Origin: Microbaculum marinisediminis
GTDB lineage: Bacteria; Pseudomonadota; Alphaproteobacteria; Rhizobiales; Tepidamorphaceae
DNA length: 64,000 nt
Assembly (NCBI RefSeq): GCF_025397915.1
Contig: NZ_JALIDZ010000012.1
Coordinates: forward strand, 62,001 to 126,000
Direction of reading: 5' to 3'
Of the stretch, positions 19,140 to 29,182 are shown piece by piece. The translations under genes were made by a program, and so were the position numbers. A model generated the notes under the pieces. The model was not told where the DNA came from. It saw nothing but the letters and a program-made list of their open reading frames with translations, and did not search any database. Position 1 is the first letter of the stretch; each line of letters opens with the position of its first letter.

Positions 19140-19547
19140 ATGCGACTCTCCCCTCCCCCCAAACGCCGGTCCGACGACGGCATCGTGCCGCTCATCAACA
19201 TCGTCTTCCTGCTGCTCATCTTCTTCCTGATCGCCGGCACCATCGCGCCGAAACCGGAGATAGACGTCGCCTATCCGGAGTCGGAGAGAAGCCCGGGCGC
19301 CAACGCGCCGGCGGACGCGGTCTACGTGTCGGCGGACCGTCGGATTTCCTATCGTGGCTTGCCGGTGGATCTCGGCGGGCTGGCGGCGATGGTCGGGGCG
19401 ACCAATCCCGCATCACAGGATGCGCCGCTCGCCGTGGTCGTCGATCAAGCGCTGCCCGCGAAAGAGCTGTCTCCCGTGCTCGGCACCCTCGCCGCCGCCG
19501 GCGTCGTCAGGATCCGGCTGATCACCAGGCGCGGGGGCGGGTCGTGA
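19140..19547 (+). CDS. second ExbD-like protein with Asn in place of the key Asp
   Basis: A 135-residue paralogue of the preceding ExbD with the same layout: short N-terminus, one helix (about 16-36) and a periplasmic domain ending in a basic tail. At residue 20, exactly where the first copy has the proton-carrying Asp, this copy has Asn (PLINIVFLLLIFFL; codon AAC). A canonical ExbD needs that acid, so this subunit is expected to be unable to relay protons alone. It could form a heterodimer with the first copy or have a structural role. GAGG precedes the ATG, and the stop overlaps the GTG of tonB. Confidence 0.9.
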   Translation: MRLSPPPKRRSDDGIVPLINIVFLLLIFFLIAGTIAPKPEIDVAYPESERSPGANAPADAVYVSADRRISYRGLPVDLGGLAAMVGATNPASQDAPLAVVVDQALPAKELSPVLGTLAAAGVVRIRLITRRGGGS

Positions 19548-20629
19548 TCGGGGCCAGGCAGTGGGCCATCGCTGCCGCGATCGCGGTCGGATTGCACGGC
19601 ATCGCGCTGGGCCTCGCCGGATACCCGTCCAAGGTGGCGATGGAAGGGGCGGCAGGCCGGCCCGGAACGGTGTGGGGTTTGCCGGTCGAGACGATCGCGG
19701 ATGTCGTCGATCTCGCCGCCGAACCGACCGAGACCGGCGAGCCGCAGGCCACGGACACCCCGGAGAAGCCAGAGACGCTTGAGACGGCCGAGACGCCGGA
19801 AACATCCAAACCTGCCGGGACATCCGACGTTGCCGAAGCCGTGGCCGCCGATACCCCGGATGCACTCCAGCCGCCTGTCGGCCCCGAAACAGAACCGCTT
19901 GCGAAACCGACCGACGACGCCGCACAGGGTCTGGATACCCCGGCGCCCTCATCCTGGGACGGCGGCGAGGCGATCGCGGCACTGGAAACCGAATCGGCCG
20001 AATCAGCGGAGCCCGCCGCAACGTCCGGGGTCTCAGACCCGTCAGTCCCAGAACCGCAAATCTCCGCCCCCCGGGTCGCGGCCCTCGCCCCGGTCGATGA
20101 GGCCGAGCCCGTCACGGCCACCGACATCACCACACCGGTCCCCAGGGTCCGGCCGGCCGATGTCCCGCGCGTCGCGGCACCGCCAATAAAGCCCGAACCC
20201 GCAAAGAAGACGGCGCCGCAGCCGAAGGCCGCCGTCAAGCCATCCCCCTCGCAGTCCGCCGCGCGCACGCCTCCCGCGGCTGCGCCCGCCGGCGAACAGG
20301 TCGGCGGCGCCGGCAGGCAGCCATCGGACGGCGGACGGCACCTCGTCTCTTCCTATGCCGGCCGTGTGGCCTCGCATCTGCAACGGCACAAGCGCTACCC
20401 GAAGGAGGCCGCCACCAGGCGCCTGTCGGGCACAGCGACCATCACCTTCACCATCGCCGCCAACGGCCAGGTGCGGGCCGCGCGCCTGTCGCGCAGTTCC
20501 GGAACGAGCGCCTTCGATCGCGAGGTCGTCGCGATGGTCGGCCGCGCCGCGCCGTTTCCACCGATCCCGCAGGCGCTCGGCAGAAGCACCATGACCTTCA
20601 CCGTCCCCATTCGTTTCAAGCCGCGTTGA
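19544..20629 (+). CDS. tonB: TonB energy-transducing protein
   Basis: TonB spans from the inner membrane to the outer-membrane receptor and transmits energy. The 361-residue product has one N-terminal helix (about 7-27), a very long Pro/Glu/Thr/Ala-rich periplasmic region (about 45-260) and a C-terminal TonB domain with YAGRVASHLQRHKRYP and PFPPIP. The start is a GTG overlapping the second exbD stop (GTGA). It is longer than typical TonB (about 240) because of the linker. It is presumably dedicated to HmuR. Confidence 0.93.
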   Translation: MIGARQWAIAAAIAVGLHGIALGLAGYPSKVAMEGAAGRPGTVWGLPVETIADVVDLAAEPTETGEPQATDTPEKPETLETAETPETSKPAGTSDVAEAVAADTPDALQPPVGPETEPLAKPTDDAAQGLDTPAPSSWDGGEAIAALETESAESAEPAATSGVSDPSVPEPQISAPRVAALAPVDEAEPVTATDITTPVPRVRPADVPRVAAPPIKPEPAKKTAPQPKAAVKPSPSQSAARTPPAAAPAGEQVGGAGRQPSDGGRHLVSSYAGRVASHLQRHKRYPKEAATRRLSGTATITFTIAANGQVRAARLSRSSGTSAFDREVVAMVGRAAPFPPIPQALGRSTMTFTVPIRFKPR

Positions 20630-20676
20630 GAAGACCGGCTCGAGCACCCATGTCTCAAGCAGAAGGGAGAATACCG

Positions 20677-21006
20677 ATGTTCATCGCCATGAACCGTTTC
20701 AAGGTCGTCAAGGGCTCGGAAGCCGATTTCGAGAGCGTCTGGCGCAATCGCGACAGCCACCTCGACGACATGCCCGGCTTTGTCGAGTTTCATCTGCTGA
20801 AGGGGCCGGAACGGGACGATCACACGCTTTATTCTTCCCATACGGTCTGGAAGGACCGCGATGCCTTCGAGGCGTGGACCCGGTCCGAGGCCTTCCGCCA
20901 GGCGCACAAGAACGCCGGCAGCAACAAGCCGCTCTATCTCGGCCATCCCGAATTCGAAGGCTTCGAATCGGTGGTGGACCTGAAGAAGACAGCCGCGGCC
21001 GCCTGA
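20677..21006 (+). CDS. hmuQ: IsdG-type haem-degrading monooxygenase HmuQ
   Basis: A 109-residue antibiotic-biosynthesis-monooxygenase-fold protein. The three residues known to be needed in IsdG-family haem oxygenases are at nearly the same positions: Asn6 (MNRF), Trp67 (FEAW) and His77 (FRQAHK), the axial haem ligand. These enzymes open the porphyrin ring and release iron. The ATG at 20677 follows GAAGGGAGA, and an upstream extension adds nothing conserved. It is the last gene of the plus-strand haem operon, where it would process imported haem. The symbol follows rhizobial HmuQ. Confidence 0.9.
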   Translation: MFIAMNRFKVVKGSEADFESVWRNRDSHLDDMPGFVEFHLLKGPERDDHTLYSSHTVWKDRDAFEAWTRSEAFRQAHKNAGSNKPLYLGHPEFEGFESVVDLKKTAAAA

Positions 21007-21132
21007 ATCGGCCGACGGCCGTCAGGAATGAGGTCCTCCCTCCTCCCGGCAGATCGGATCGTTTCGGATCACCGGGGCGCCGACGCGTCGGCGTGAAAAA
21101 GAACGGCACGGTCGCACCCAGGCGGCCGAAAC

Positions 21133-21159
21133 ACGACGCGGGCCCATGGCCCGCGTCGT
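21133..21159. terminator. perfect 12-bp palindrome between convergent operons
   Basis: Arms ACGACGCGGGCC (21133-21144) and GGCCCGCGTCGT (21148-21159) with a three-base loop. It lies between hmuQ (plus) and the importer operon (minus). There is no T-run, so it may act in both directions or be a protein site. Confidence 0.5.
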
Positions 21160-21241
21160 CATGTGCTGGGATGGTTGCGACCCATAGTGTGTGCCAGCGC
21201 CGGGGCCGCGCATGGTGTCGAAGGTGTCCACGCGGCCGGCT

Positions 21242-22171
21242 TCAGCGCGGCTTGGCGAAGGGAATCCCGAGGGCCGCGGGCATCCGGCTGCTGCGCGAGC
21301 CGACCGCCAGCGAGACGATGGCCACGACGTATGGTGCGATCACGAAGAACTGGTAGGGCACCGCGGGAAAGATCGTCTGCAACCTGATCTGGGCCGCGTC
21401 GGCGATGCCGAAGACCAGCGCGACCAGCACGGCCGCCACCGGATTCCAGCGCGCGAAGACCACACAGGCGATGGCCAGGAAGCCACGTCCGGCGGTCATA
21501 TTCTCCACGAACCCCCAAAGGTGCGCGGTCGACAGGAACGCTCCGCCCGCGCCCGCGAATCCGCCGGCGACCAGGACGCACAGGAACCTGACGCGGTCGA
21601 CGTTGATTCCCGCCGAATCCGCGGCAACCGGCGTCTCCCCGACGGCCTTGATGATCACACCGAGCCGCGTGGCCCTGAACATGTAGGCCATGGCAATTGC
21701 GGACGCGACCGCGAGATAGACCAGCGCGTGCTGTCCGAACAGGATGGGCCCGATCACCGGGACGTCCGCGAGCCCGAGAATGTCCAGTTCGCGAAATCCG
21801 GGGATCTTGACCGCCGCCCCCGCCTCGCCGAGCGTCAGCCGATAGCCGTAGCCGGACAGGCCGAGGCCGAGGAACAGGAGGGCGATCCCCGACACGATCT
21901 GCTCGGTCTTGAGGCGCACCACGAAATAGGCATGCACGCCGGACATGGCGACACCGGCCACGATCGCCGCCAGAAGGCCCACCCATGGGCTTCCCGTATA
22001 GACGGCAAACAGGACGGCAACGAAGGCGCCGACCAGCATGATGCCCTCGATGCCCACGTTGATGACTCCGGCCCGCTCCGAGAGCGTCTCGCCGATAGCC
22101 GCGAGCGCGATCGGCGCGGCAAGCCGGATCCCGGCCGCGAGCAGCGAGCTCAGGAATACCACCTCATCCAT
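21242..22171 (-). CDS. ABC importer permease 2 (BMP/nucleoside type)
   Basis: A 309-residue BPD_transp_2-family permease with about eight to nine hydrophobic helices. It has the conserved N-terminus APIALAAIGETLSERAGVINVGIEGIML, a hallmark of the YufQ/NupQ-like permeases paired with BMP binding proteins. The ATG at 22171 lies inside the last codons of the first permease (8-base overlap). It is the final gene of the ten-gene minus-strand operon. The family carries nucleosides, purines and related heterocycles. The substrate here is not known. Confidence 0.88.
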   Translation of the reverse strand: MDEVVFLSSLLAAGIRLAAPIALAAIGETLSERAGVINVGIEGIMLVGAFVAVLFAVYTGSPWVGLLAAIVAGVAMSGVHAYFVVRLKTEQIVSGIALLFLGLGLSGYGYRLTLGEAGAAVKIPGFRELDILGLADVPVIGPILFGQHALVYLAVASAIAMAYMFRATRLGVIIKAVGETPVAADSAGINVDRVRFLCVLVAGGFAGAGGAFLSTAHLWGFVENMTAGRGFLAIACVVFARWNPVAAVLVALVFGIADAAQIRLQTIFPAVPYQFFVIAPYVVAIVSLAVGSRSSRMPAALGIPFAKPR

Positions 22172-23197
22172 TGGCCGATGCCCCCCGCATTCCGCCCGGG
22201 CCGCGGCGCAAGGCGATGCTGGCCGCAAGGAAGATCAGGATGATCGCCCCCTCCATGATGTTGATCAGCGGGAACGGCACAACACCGTTGCGCGCCAGCG
22301 CGCCAAGGCCTGAGTACAGCAACGAGAAACCGAACGCCGACACCGGAACAAGAAGCGGATTGAGGCGAGCGACCAGCGCCACGGCTATCGCGGCGATGCC
22401 GAAGCCCGGCGCGAACCCTTCCTGAAGACGGCCGTACAGTCCGGCCACCTCGACGGCGCCGGCCAGTCCGGCCAGCGCGCCGGATATCACCAGCACCGTC
22501 GCCGCCATGCGCGACGGGCTGATCCCGGCATACTGCGCGGCATGATCGTTCGACCCGACGACCGCGAGCCGGTATCCGAAGCGTCCGCGCATGACGACAA
22601 GCGCCACGACGACCACGGCCAGCACGGCGACGATCAGCCCCGCGTGTATCCGCGTTCCGTCGAATAGGACCGGCAGCCGCAGCGCCTGGTCGATCGCGTC
22701 GGTACGCGGAATGATCCTCATCTTCTCCTGAAGCGGACCGCGTACGAGCCACGACAGCATCTGCACGGCAACATAGTTCAGCATGATCGTCGCGATGATC
22801 TCGTTGCCGCCGAACCGCGCCTTGATGCCCCCGGCGATGCCGCCCCAGACGGCGCCCCCCAGGAATCCGAGGCCCAGGAAGAGCACGATCCCCGCGACGT
22901 TGGCGGGAAGAAGCGGCGCGGCGACAACGGCGACAACGCTGCCGGCGATCAGCTGGCCGTCCATGCCGATGTTGAAGATGCGCGCCTTGAACGCGATTGC
23001 GATGCCAAGCCCCATGATGGTGAGGGGAATCGTGCGCATCAGGGCTTCGAGCAGGCCGGCGCGCGTAAACAGCGCCCGCTCGACGATGCCGTAGACGATA
23101 TCGGCCGGATTGGCGCCGGCGAGCAGGATCGCGATCACGACCATCGCGACGAGAAACGCCACGGCGACCAGCGCCGGTTTCCGCAGTTCGGTCCCCG

Positions 23198-23201
<4 letters not shown>
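22164..23201 (-). CDS. ABC importer permease 1 (BMP/nucleoside type)
   Basis: A 345-residue inner-membrane permease of the YufP/NupP-like group, with the motif PLTIMGLGIAIAFKARIFNIGMDGQ and about ten hydrophobic segments. The ATG at 23201 overlaps the stop of the ATPase gene as ATGA, fixing the start. It pairs with the second permease, the duplicated ATPase and the BMP binding protein to make a complete importer. Confidence 0.9.
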
Positions 23202-24778
<1,577 letters not shown>

Positions 24779-24791
24779 GGCTGCCGCCGGC

Positions 24792-25748
24792 TCAGGGCAG
24801 ATCTTGGATCTTGCCGGCACGGATATCCTCGACCAGCGTGTCGATCCGTGCCTTGTCCTCTGCCGGGATAGCCGCCTCGAAGTCGCGCAGAGGCGCCATG
24901 CCGATGCCGCCTTCCTCGAGCCCGAGGACATAAGTCTCCGGTTTGAGGGTACCGTCCATCAGCTTGCTTACCGCCAGGTCGATGTTGACGTCCATGTTGA
25001 TAAGCGCCGTCGTGATGATTGTTTCCGGCGCCATGGCATGGCTGTCGAACGCGGTGCCGATCGCGAGAACCTCGGCCTTCTGCGCCGACTGGATCGTTCC
25101 GACGACGTTCTCGTTGCCCGTCGACGTGACGACGTCCGCCCCCTGCTCGATCAGCGAGGTCGTGATCTCCGCGCCGCGCGCGATGTCGGAGAACGAACCG
25201 ACATAGGCCGAAAGCACCTCGGTATCCGGGCGCATCGCCTTGGCGCCCCGCTCGAAGCCGAGATTGTAGTCCTCGATGACCGGCACCGGGATCGCGCCGA
25301 TATGGCCGATCTTGCCGCTCTTCGAGAACAGCGCGGCCACCGCGCCGGCCATGTAGCCGGCATCGCCCCAACGATTGTCGAACGAGGCCACATTGGGTTC
25401 GGCGGCCACCTGGGCCGTGTTCACCACGAACCAGGTGTCGGGATAGTCTGCATGGATCTCCATCACGGGCTCAGCGAACTGGAACCCGTGGCCGATGACC
25501 ATGTCGTAGCCCTCTTCCGCGTAGGACCGGAGCACGTCCTGGATCTGCGCGAAATCGGTGTTCTCGCGAACAGCCACCTCGATATCGTACTTGGCCTTGG
25601 CGGCCTCGATCCCCTTGTTCGCGGCGGAATTGAACGTCCCGTCCGTAATCGGCCCGGGGAGCACCAGGGCTACTCGCTTCGTCTCGGCCTGGCCCGGTGC
25701 CGTCGCCATGACGACGGCAAGAACGGTTCCTGCAATTAGCTTCCACAT
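24792..25748 (-). CDS. BMP-family periplasmic substrate-binding protein
   Basis: A 318-residue binding protein with a cleavable signal (MATAPGQA, after residue 21) and no lipobox cysteine. Family features are RVALVLPGPITDGTFNSAA near the start, AEEGYDMVIGHGFQFAEPV, and NRWGDAGYMAGAVAALFSKSG. Relatives bind nucleosides, purines or other small heterocycles in the groove between two lobes. AGAGGA precedes the ATG. Its location right after the amidohydrolase and hyu-type genes suggests that it captures their substrate. Ligand specificity cannot be read here. Confidence 0.9.
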   Translation of the reverse strand: MWKLIAGTVLAVVMATAPGQAETKRVALVLPGPITDGTFNSAANKGIEAAKAKYDIEVAVRENTDFAQIQDVLRSYAEEGYDMVIGHGFQFAEPVMEIHADYPDTWFVVNTAQVAAEPNVASFDNRWGDAGYMAGAVAALFSKSGKIGHIGAIPVPVIEDYNLGFERGAKAMRPDTEVLSAYVGSFSDIARGAEITTSLIEQGADVVTSTGNENVVGTIQSAQKAEVLAIGTAFDSHAMAPETIITTALINMDVNIDLAVSKLMDGTLKPETYVLGLEEGGIGMAPLRDFEAAIPAEDKARIDTLVEDIRAGKIQDLP

Positions 25749-25814
25749 GTCGGTTTCCTCTTTTTTGGCTAGGTGCCGCCTGATTTATTTTTTTCTGGAG
25801 ATGGTCTGCCGGCT

Positions 25815-26486
25815 TCAGCGATTCAGCCTCTCCAGTATCTCGTCCACGGTCATCACATCTCCGAACTGCTGGATGATGTTCTCGAGCGTGCCGCGGTGCT
25901 CGGCCTCCGACAGAGCGGCGGTGCCGTCCGAAACCATCACCACCTTGAAATCCATCATCATCGCGTCGCGGGCGGTGGATTCGCAGCACACGTTGGTCTT
26001 CGTGCCGCAGATCAGCAGGGTGTCGATGTTCAGGCTCCGCAGGACGCGCTCAAGCTGGGAGGATCCCGGAACGAGCGCGCTGTAGCGGTTCTTGAAGAGC
26101 TTGATGTCCGGCTCCTCGACCGTGAGTTCATGCCAGATATCCTGGCCCGAGCCGCCGGGCGAAAGGCTTTCGATGGTCCGCGAGCGGACATCGTCGGAGA
26201 CGAAGAAATCGAAGAAGTTGCGCCAGTCGCTGCTGTCGCCCGTGCCCACATTGGCATGCGTGCACCAGACCACGGTACCGCCGGCGCGGCGCAGGCCGTC
26301 GGCGAGCCGGTTGATCGATGGCACGATGTCGCGCGACGCCGGCACCTCCGCCGGTGCGCCCGGCTCGCAGAAAGTCTTCTGCATGTCGATCACGACCAGG
26401 GCCGTGCGCTTCGCCTCGAGATCATCGAACAGATGCAGACGTCCGCGCCGCGCCACCACCCGATCGATTATGTGCTGACTTATCAT
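25815..26486 (-). CDS. isochorismatase-fold cysteine amidohydrolase
   Basis: A 223-residue member of the isochorismatase-like hydrolases. The catalytic triad is visible: Asp34 (VIDMQKTF), Lys132 (LFKNRYSAL) and Cys167 (TNVCCESTAR). The family includes N-carbamoylsarcosine amidohydrolase and ureidoacrylate hydrolase, which release carbon dioxide and ammonia from carbamoyl compounds. In an operon with HyuA/HyuB-type ring-opening subunits, a carbamoyl-amino-acid hydrolase role is an attractive inference. I chose the ATG at 26486 because AAGGA stands seven to eight bases before it; the ATG at 26501 has no ribosome site. Confidence 0.87.
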   Translation of the reverse strand: MISQHIIDRVVARRGRLHLFDDLEAKRTALVVIDMQKTFCEPGAPAEVPASRDIVPSINRLADGLRRAGGTVVWCTHANVGTGDSSDWRNFFDFFVSDDVRSRTIESLSPGGSGQDIWHELTVEEPDIKLFKNRYSALVPGSSQLERVLRSLNIDTLLICGTKTNVCCESTARDAMMMDFKVVMVSDGTAALSEAEHRGTLENIIQQFGDVMTVDEILERLNR

Positions 26487-26500
26487 TTTAGAGTCCTTCA

Positions 26501-27070
26501 TCAGAATGACAGACCGTCCGAGAAGACCCACAGAAGCTCCGCGGGCCCGTCGCTGTCGTTGTACCAGCGGTGAGGCGTATCCGATTGAAAGTGCAGGGAA
26601 TCCCCCTGTGCGATTTCAACGATCGTCCCATCGATGTCGTAAGTGATCCGTCCGGACAGTACATGGGCCAGTTCCTCGCCGGGATGGGACATGAACTCCT
26701 CGCCGGAATGGGCGCCCGGCCCAATCGTGCCGATGCGCGATTCCAGCAGGCCGGGCACGAACCCGCTGCTCAGGTCTTCGAGCACGAGGGCCATTTCCGG
26801 GAAGGAACGCCTGCCCCTCTGGTTGCGCCGGACGACGGAATAGCGCGCATGCTGCGTGCGGGTCCGGTCGAGCAGAAAACCCAGATTGGCCTGCAGCGCC
26901 GTGGCCAGGTTGATCGCGTTGACGAGGCTCGGTTTGAGCAATCCGTTCTCGATCTTGCTGATCGTGCTGACCGGCACGCCGGAACGCTTGGCGAGTGCCG
27001 CAATGCTCAACCCCTGATCCTGGCGCAGTTGCCGGATCCGGAGGCCGAGCGTATCCGCGGCCTTGCTCAT
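26501..27070 (-). CDS. XRE-type regulator with C-terminal cupin domain (1)
   Basis: A 189-residue transcription factor with an XRE helix-turn-helix at about 10-65 (IRQLRQDQGLSIAALAKRSG) and a cupin at about 110-185 (HPGEELAHVLSG, GDSLHFQSDTPHRW). This class senses a small ligand in the cupin and often controls the adjacent catabolic genes. It is embedded in the operon, 4 bases after the small zinc subunit and 14 bases before the amidohydrolase, so it is co-expressed with its likely targets. Confidence 0.9.
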   Translation of the reverse strand: MSKAADTLGLRIRQLRQDQGLSIAALAKRSGVPVSTISKIENGLLKPSLVNAINLATALQANLGFLLDRTRTQHARYSVVRRNQRGRRSFPEMALVLEDLSSGFVPGLLESRIGTIGPGAHSGEEFMSHPGEELAHVLSGRITYDIDGTIVEIAQGDSLHFQSDTPHRWYNDSDGPAELLWVFSDGLSF

Positions 27071-27074
27071 GTCC

Positions 27075-27365
27075 TTACCCCCTCACCCGATCGATCAGGA
27101 ACGGCTCGTCCTTGAGGGCGGTTTCCGTGTCCAGGGCGACACCGCAGCCCGGGCAATAGAACCGGCGCAGCATCAGGTTCGGATCGGTCGCAGCGAAGAC
27201 GGCGCCCGCGCTTTCGCAGAGCGGGCTCTCCTCGAGCCGGGCCGCCTCCTTCCAGATGGCGTCCGCGGAGCACAGCCGGTGGCCGCAGGAGCGGCAGACC
27301 AGCGCCTCGCCGGGACCATCCACCGAACGATCGATCGTCGCGGAGTAAGGTCGTTTCTCGCTCAT
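27075..27365 (-). CDS. small zinc subunit resembling acetone carboxylase gamma
   Basis: A 96-residue protein with two CxxC pairs (Cys24/Cys27 and Cys71/Cys74), a likely zinc-binding platform. Small zinc proteins of this type accompany HyuA/HyuB-like subunits in acetone and acetophenone carboxylases. The ATG at 27365 overlaps the hyuB stop (TGATG), so coupled translation is expected. Its presence argues for a three-subunit enzyme rather than plain hydantoinase A/B. Confidence 0.78.
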   Translation of the reverse strand: MSEKRPYSATIDRSVDGPGEALVCRSCGHRLCSADAIWKEAARLEESPLCESAGAVFAATDPNLMLRRFYCPGCGVALDTETALKDEPFLIDRVRG

Positions 27366-29182
27366 CACACCAGCTCCCTGCCAAGCCGCGCCGCCATCCG
27401 GCCCTTGCGCAGGCGTTCCGTTTCCGCCTGGTCGACGGCGCCACCTTCGCCAAGCGCGACACCGTAGATTTCCTCGGCAGCCGACCGGCTGACGAGCCCC
27501 TCACGCACATCGCCGGCGACCCGATCGGGATCTCGCGCCAGCGGATCGCCATAGCCGCCGCCGCCGTTCCAGCGCACGTACAGCGCGTCCTTGCCCATCA
27601 GCGGAAACACGCCCCAGGACACCGGCTCGGCCCGGCCGTCCAGCCGGTCGTCCTGCACCCCGCCCTCGCCGGGAACCTCGTCATGCTTGATCCAGAGGTA
27701 CCGGTTCGGCGCACCGGGATAGCCGCCGGCGAGGCCGTCGCTCATCGGATGGCGGGCGCCCTTGCCGGAAATCACGTAGTGGATTCCTCCGTCGGGCGCC
27801 TTGTGCGGGACGATCGCCAGTTCGCCGCCGGTGCCGCCGCGCCACTCTCCCGGCCCTCCGGAATCGGTCATCCGCTTGCGGAAGAGATAGCGGACCGGAA
27901 AGTTCGCCTCGACGGTTTCGACGTTCGCCATCCGCGAAATCGGGTTGGGAATTTCCCCGCCGATTTCCACGCCGTCGGCGAACGACCGCGCACCGCCGGC
28001 CCCGGCGAACGTCTCGGTCAGGATGCCGATCGACTCGCCGCCCTTCTGGTTGCGGCCGAATTTGAAAATGGCGAAATGATTGGCGTGCCAGACTGCGGTC
28101 GCCTGGCTGCGATACTTCTCGCTGGCCGCGAGCATCTTGCCGATCGTCGCGCAGGCCGCATTGTTGACGGACTGGATCGCGGCAACCGTCGCCACCGACA
28201 CCGGCGCCGGCCGGGTGCAGTTCACGATGGAGCCGTCCGGCGCAATCATCTCGACCGGTTCGATGACGCCCTCGTTCCAGGTGATGTCGTAGCACAGCAG
28301 CGGAAACAGCGGGGCGAACAAGCCGCCGAGCGACGCCCATTTCGTGCAGTTGATCGCGTAGCGGCTTTGCGGGCTGGACCCGGTGAAGTCGAACACCAGC
28401 CGGTCGTCGGACTTGGTCATCGTCAGCCGGACCACCGCGGTCTCGCCGTCCACATCGAGATACTGCCGCGACTGCCAGGACCCGTCGGGAAGTTCGCGAA
28501 GCCGCGCCCGGAACAGGTCCTCCGACTGCCGGATCAGTTCCGAGCCCGCCGCATCCACGGTTTCGGGCCCGTATTTCTCGATCAGCGCCTGCATCCGTTC
28601 GCGCGCCACGTTGTTGCAGGCGATCATGGAGCGCAGATCCAGCGTCACCATCTCAGGCGAGCGCACCATGTTGAGCATCGTGTCGAGCACGTCGTCGACC
28701 ATCTCGCCCTGATCGACGATCTTGATGCCCGGAGACGAGAAGCCCTCCGTGAAGATATCCGGCGACTGCGGGCTGAACCCCCCGGGATTCATTGCGCCGA
28801 TGTCGTAGACATGCACGAAGCAGGCACTCCAGGCGACTAGCTTGCCGTCATAGTGGATGGGCGCCACCAGGTAGATGTCGGACGTATGCAGCGCCGCCGT
28901 GTAGGGGTCGTTGAGAAGGAAGACATCGCCTTCGCGGATGCGTCCCTCGAACCGCCGGATGATCGCCTTGCAGGCTTCGGCGGCACTGGTCAGATGGTGC
29001 AGGAAACCGACGCCGCCCATCAACAGCGATCCGTCCGCCCGGTACAGCGAGACCATCAGGTCGTGGCCTTCGTTCGTGATGGCGCTGCCGGAGACGTGCT
29101 TCAGGGTGATCACCGCCTCGTCGATGATGCGGAACAGACGGTGCCGGATAATCGAAAACGTCATCGGGTCCATGATGGTCAC
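27365..29182 (-). CDS. hyuB: hydantoinase B/oxoprolinase-type subunit
   Basis: A 605-residue HyuB-family subunit. Motifs seen include FLLNDPYTAALHTSDIYLV near residue 95, FDFTGSSPQSRYAIN, and the C-terminal GGGGYGDPLARDP. The family works with HyuA in ATP-dependent opening of hydantoin, N-methylhydantoin or 5-oxoproline rings, or in ATP-dependent carboxylation of ketones. The GTG at 29182 overlaps the hyuA stop (GTGA). The substrate is not known. The gene symbol marks the family rather than proven activity. Confidence 0.9.
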   Translation of the reverse strand: MTIMDPMTFSIIRHRLFRIIDEAVITLKHVSGSAITNEGHDLMVSLYRADGSLLMGGVGFLHHLTSAAEACKAIIRRFEGRIREGDVFLLNDPYTAALHTSDIYLVAPIHYDGKLVAWSACFVHVYDIGAMNPGGFSPQSPDIFTEGFSSPGIKIVDQGEMVDDVLDTMLNMVRSPEMVTLDLRSMIACNNVARERMQALIEKYGPETVDAAGSELIRQSEDLFRARLRELPDGSWQSRQYLDVDGETAVVRLTMTKSDDRLVFDFTGSSPQSRYAINCTKWASLGGLFAPLFPLLCYDITWNEGVIEPVEMIAPDGSIVNCTRPAPVSVATVAAIQSVNNAACATIGKMLAASEKYRSQATAVWHANHFAIFKFGRNQKGGESIGILTETFAGAGGARSFADGVEIGGEIPNPISRMANVETVEANFPVRYLFRKRMTDSGGPGEWRGGTGGELAIVPHKAPDGGIHYVISGKGARHPMSDGLAGGYPGAPNRYLWIKHDEVPGEGGVQDDRLDGRAEPVSWGVFPLMGKDALYVRWNGGGGYGDPLARDPDRVAGDVREGLVSRSAAEEIYGVALGEGGAVDQAETERLRKGRMAARLGRELV

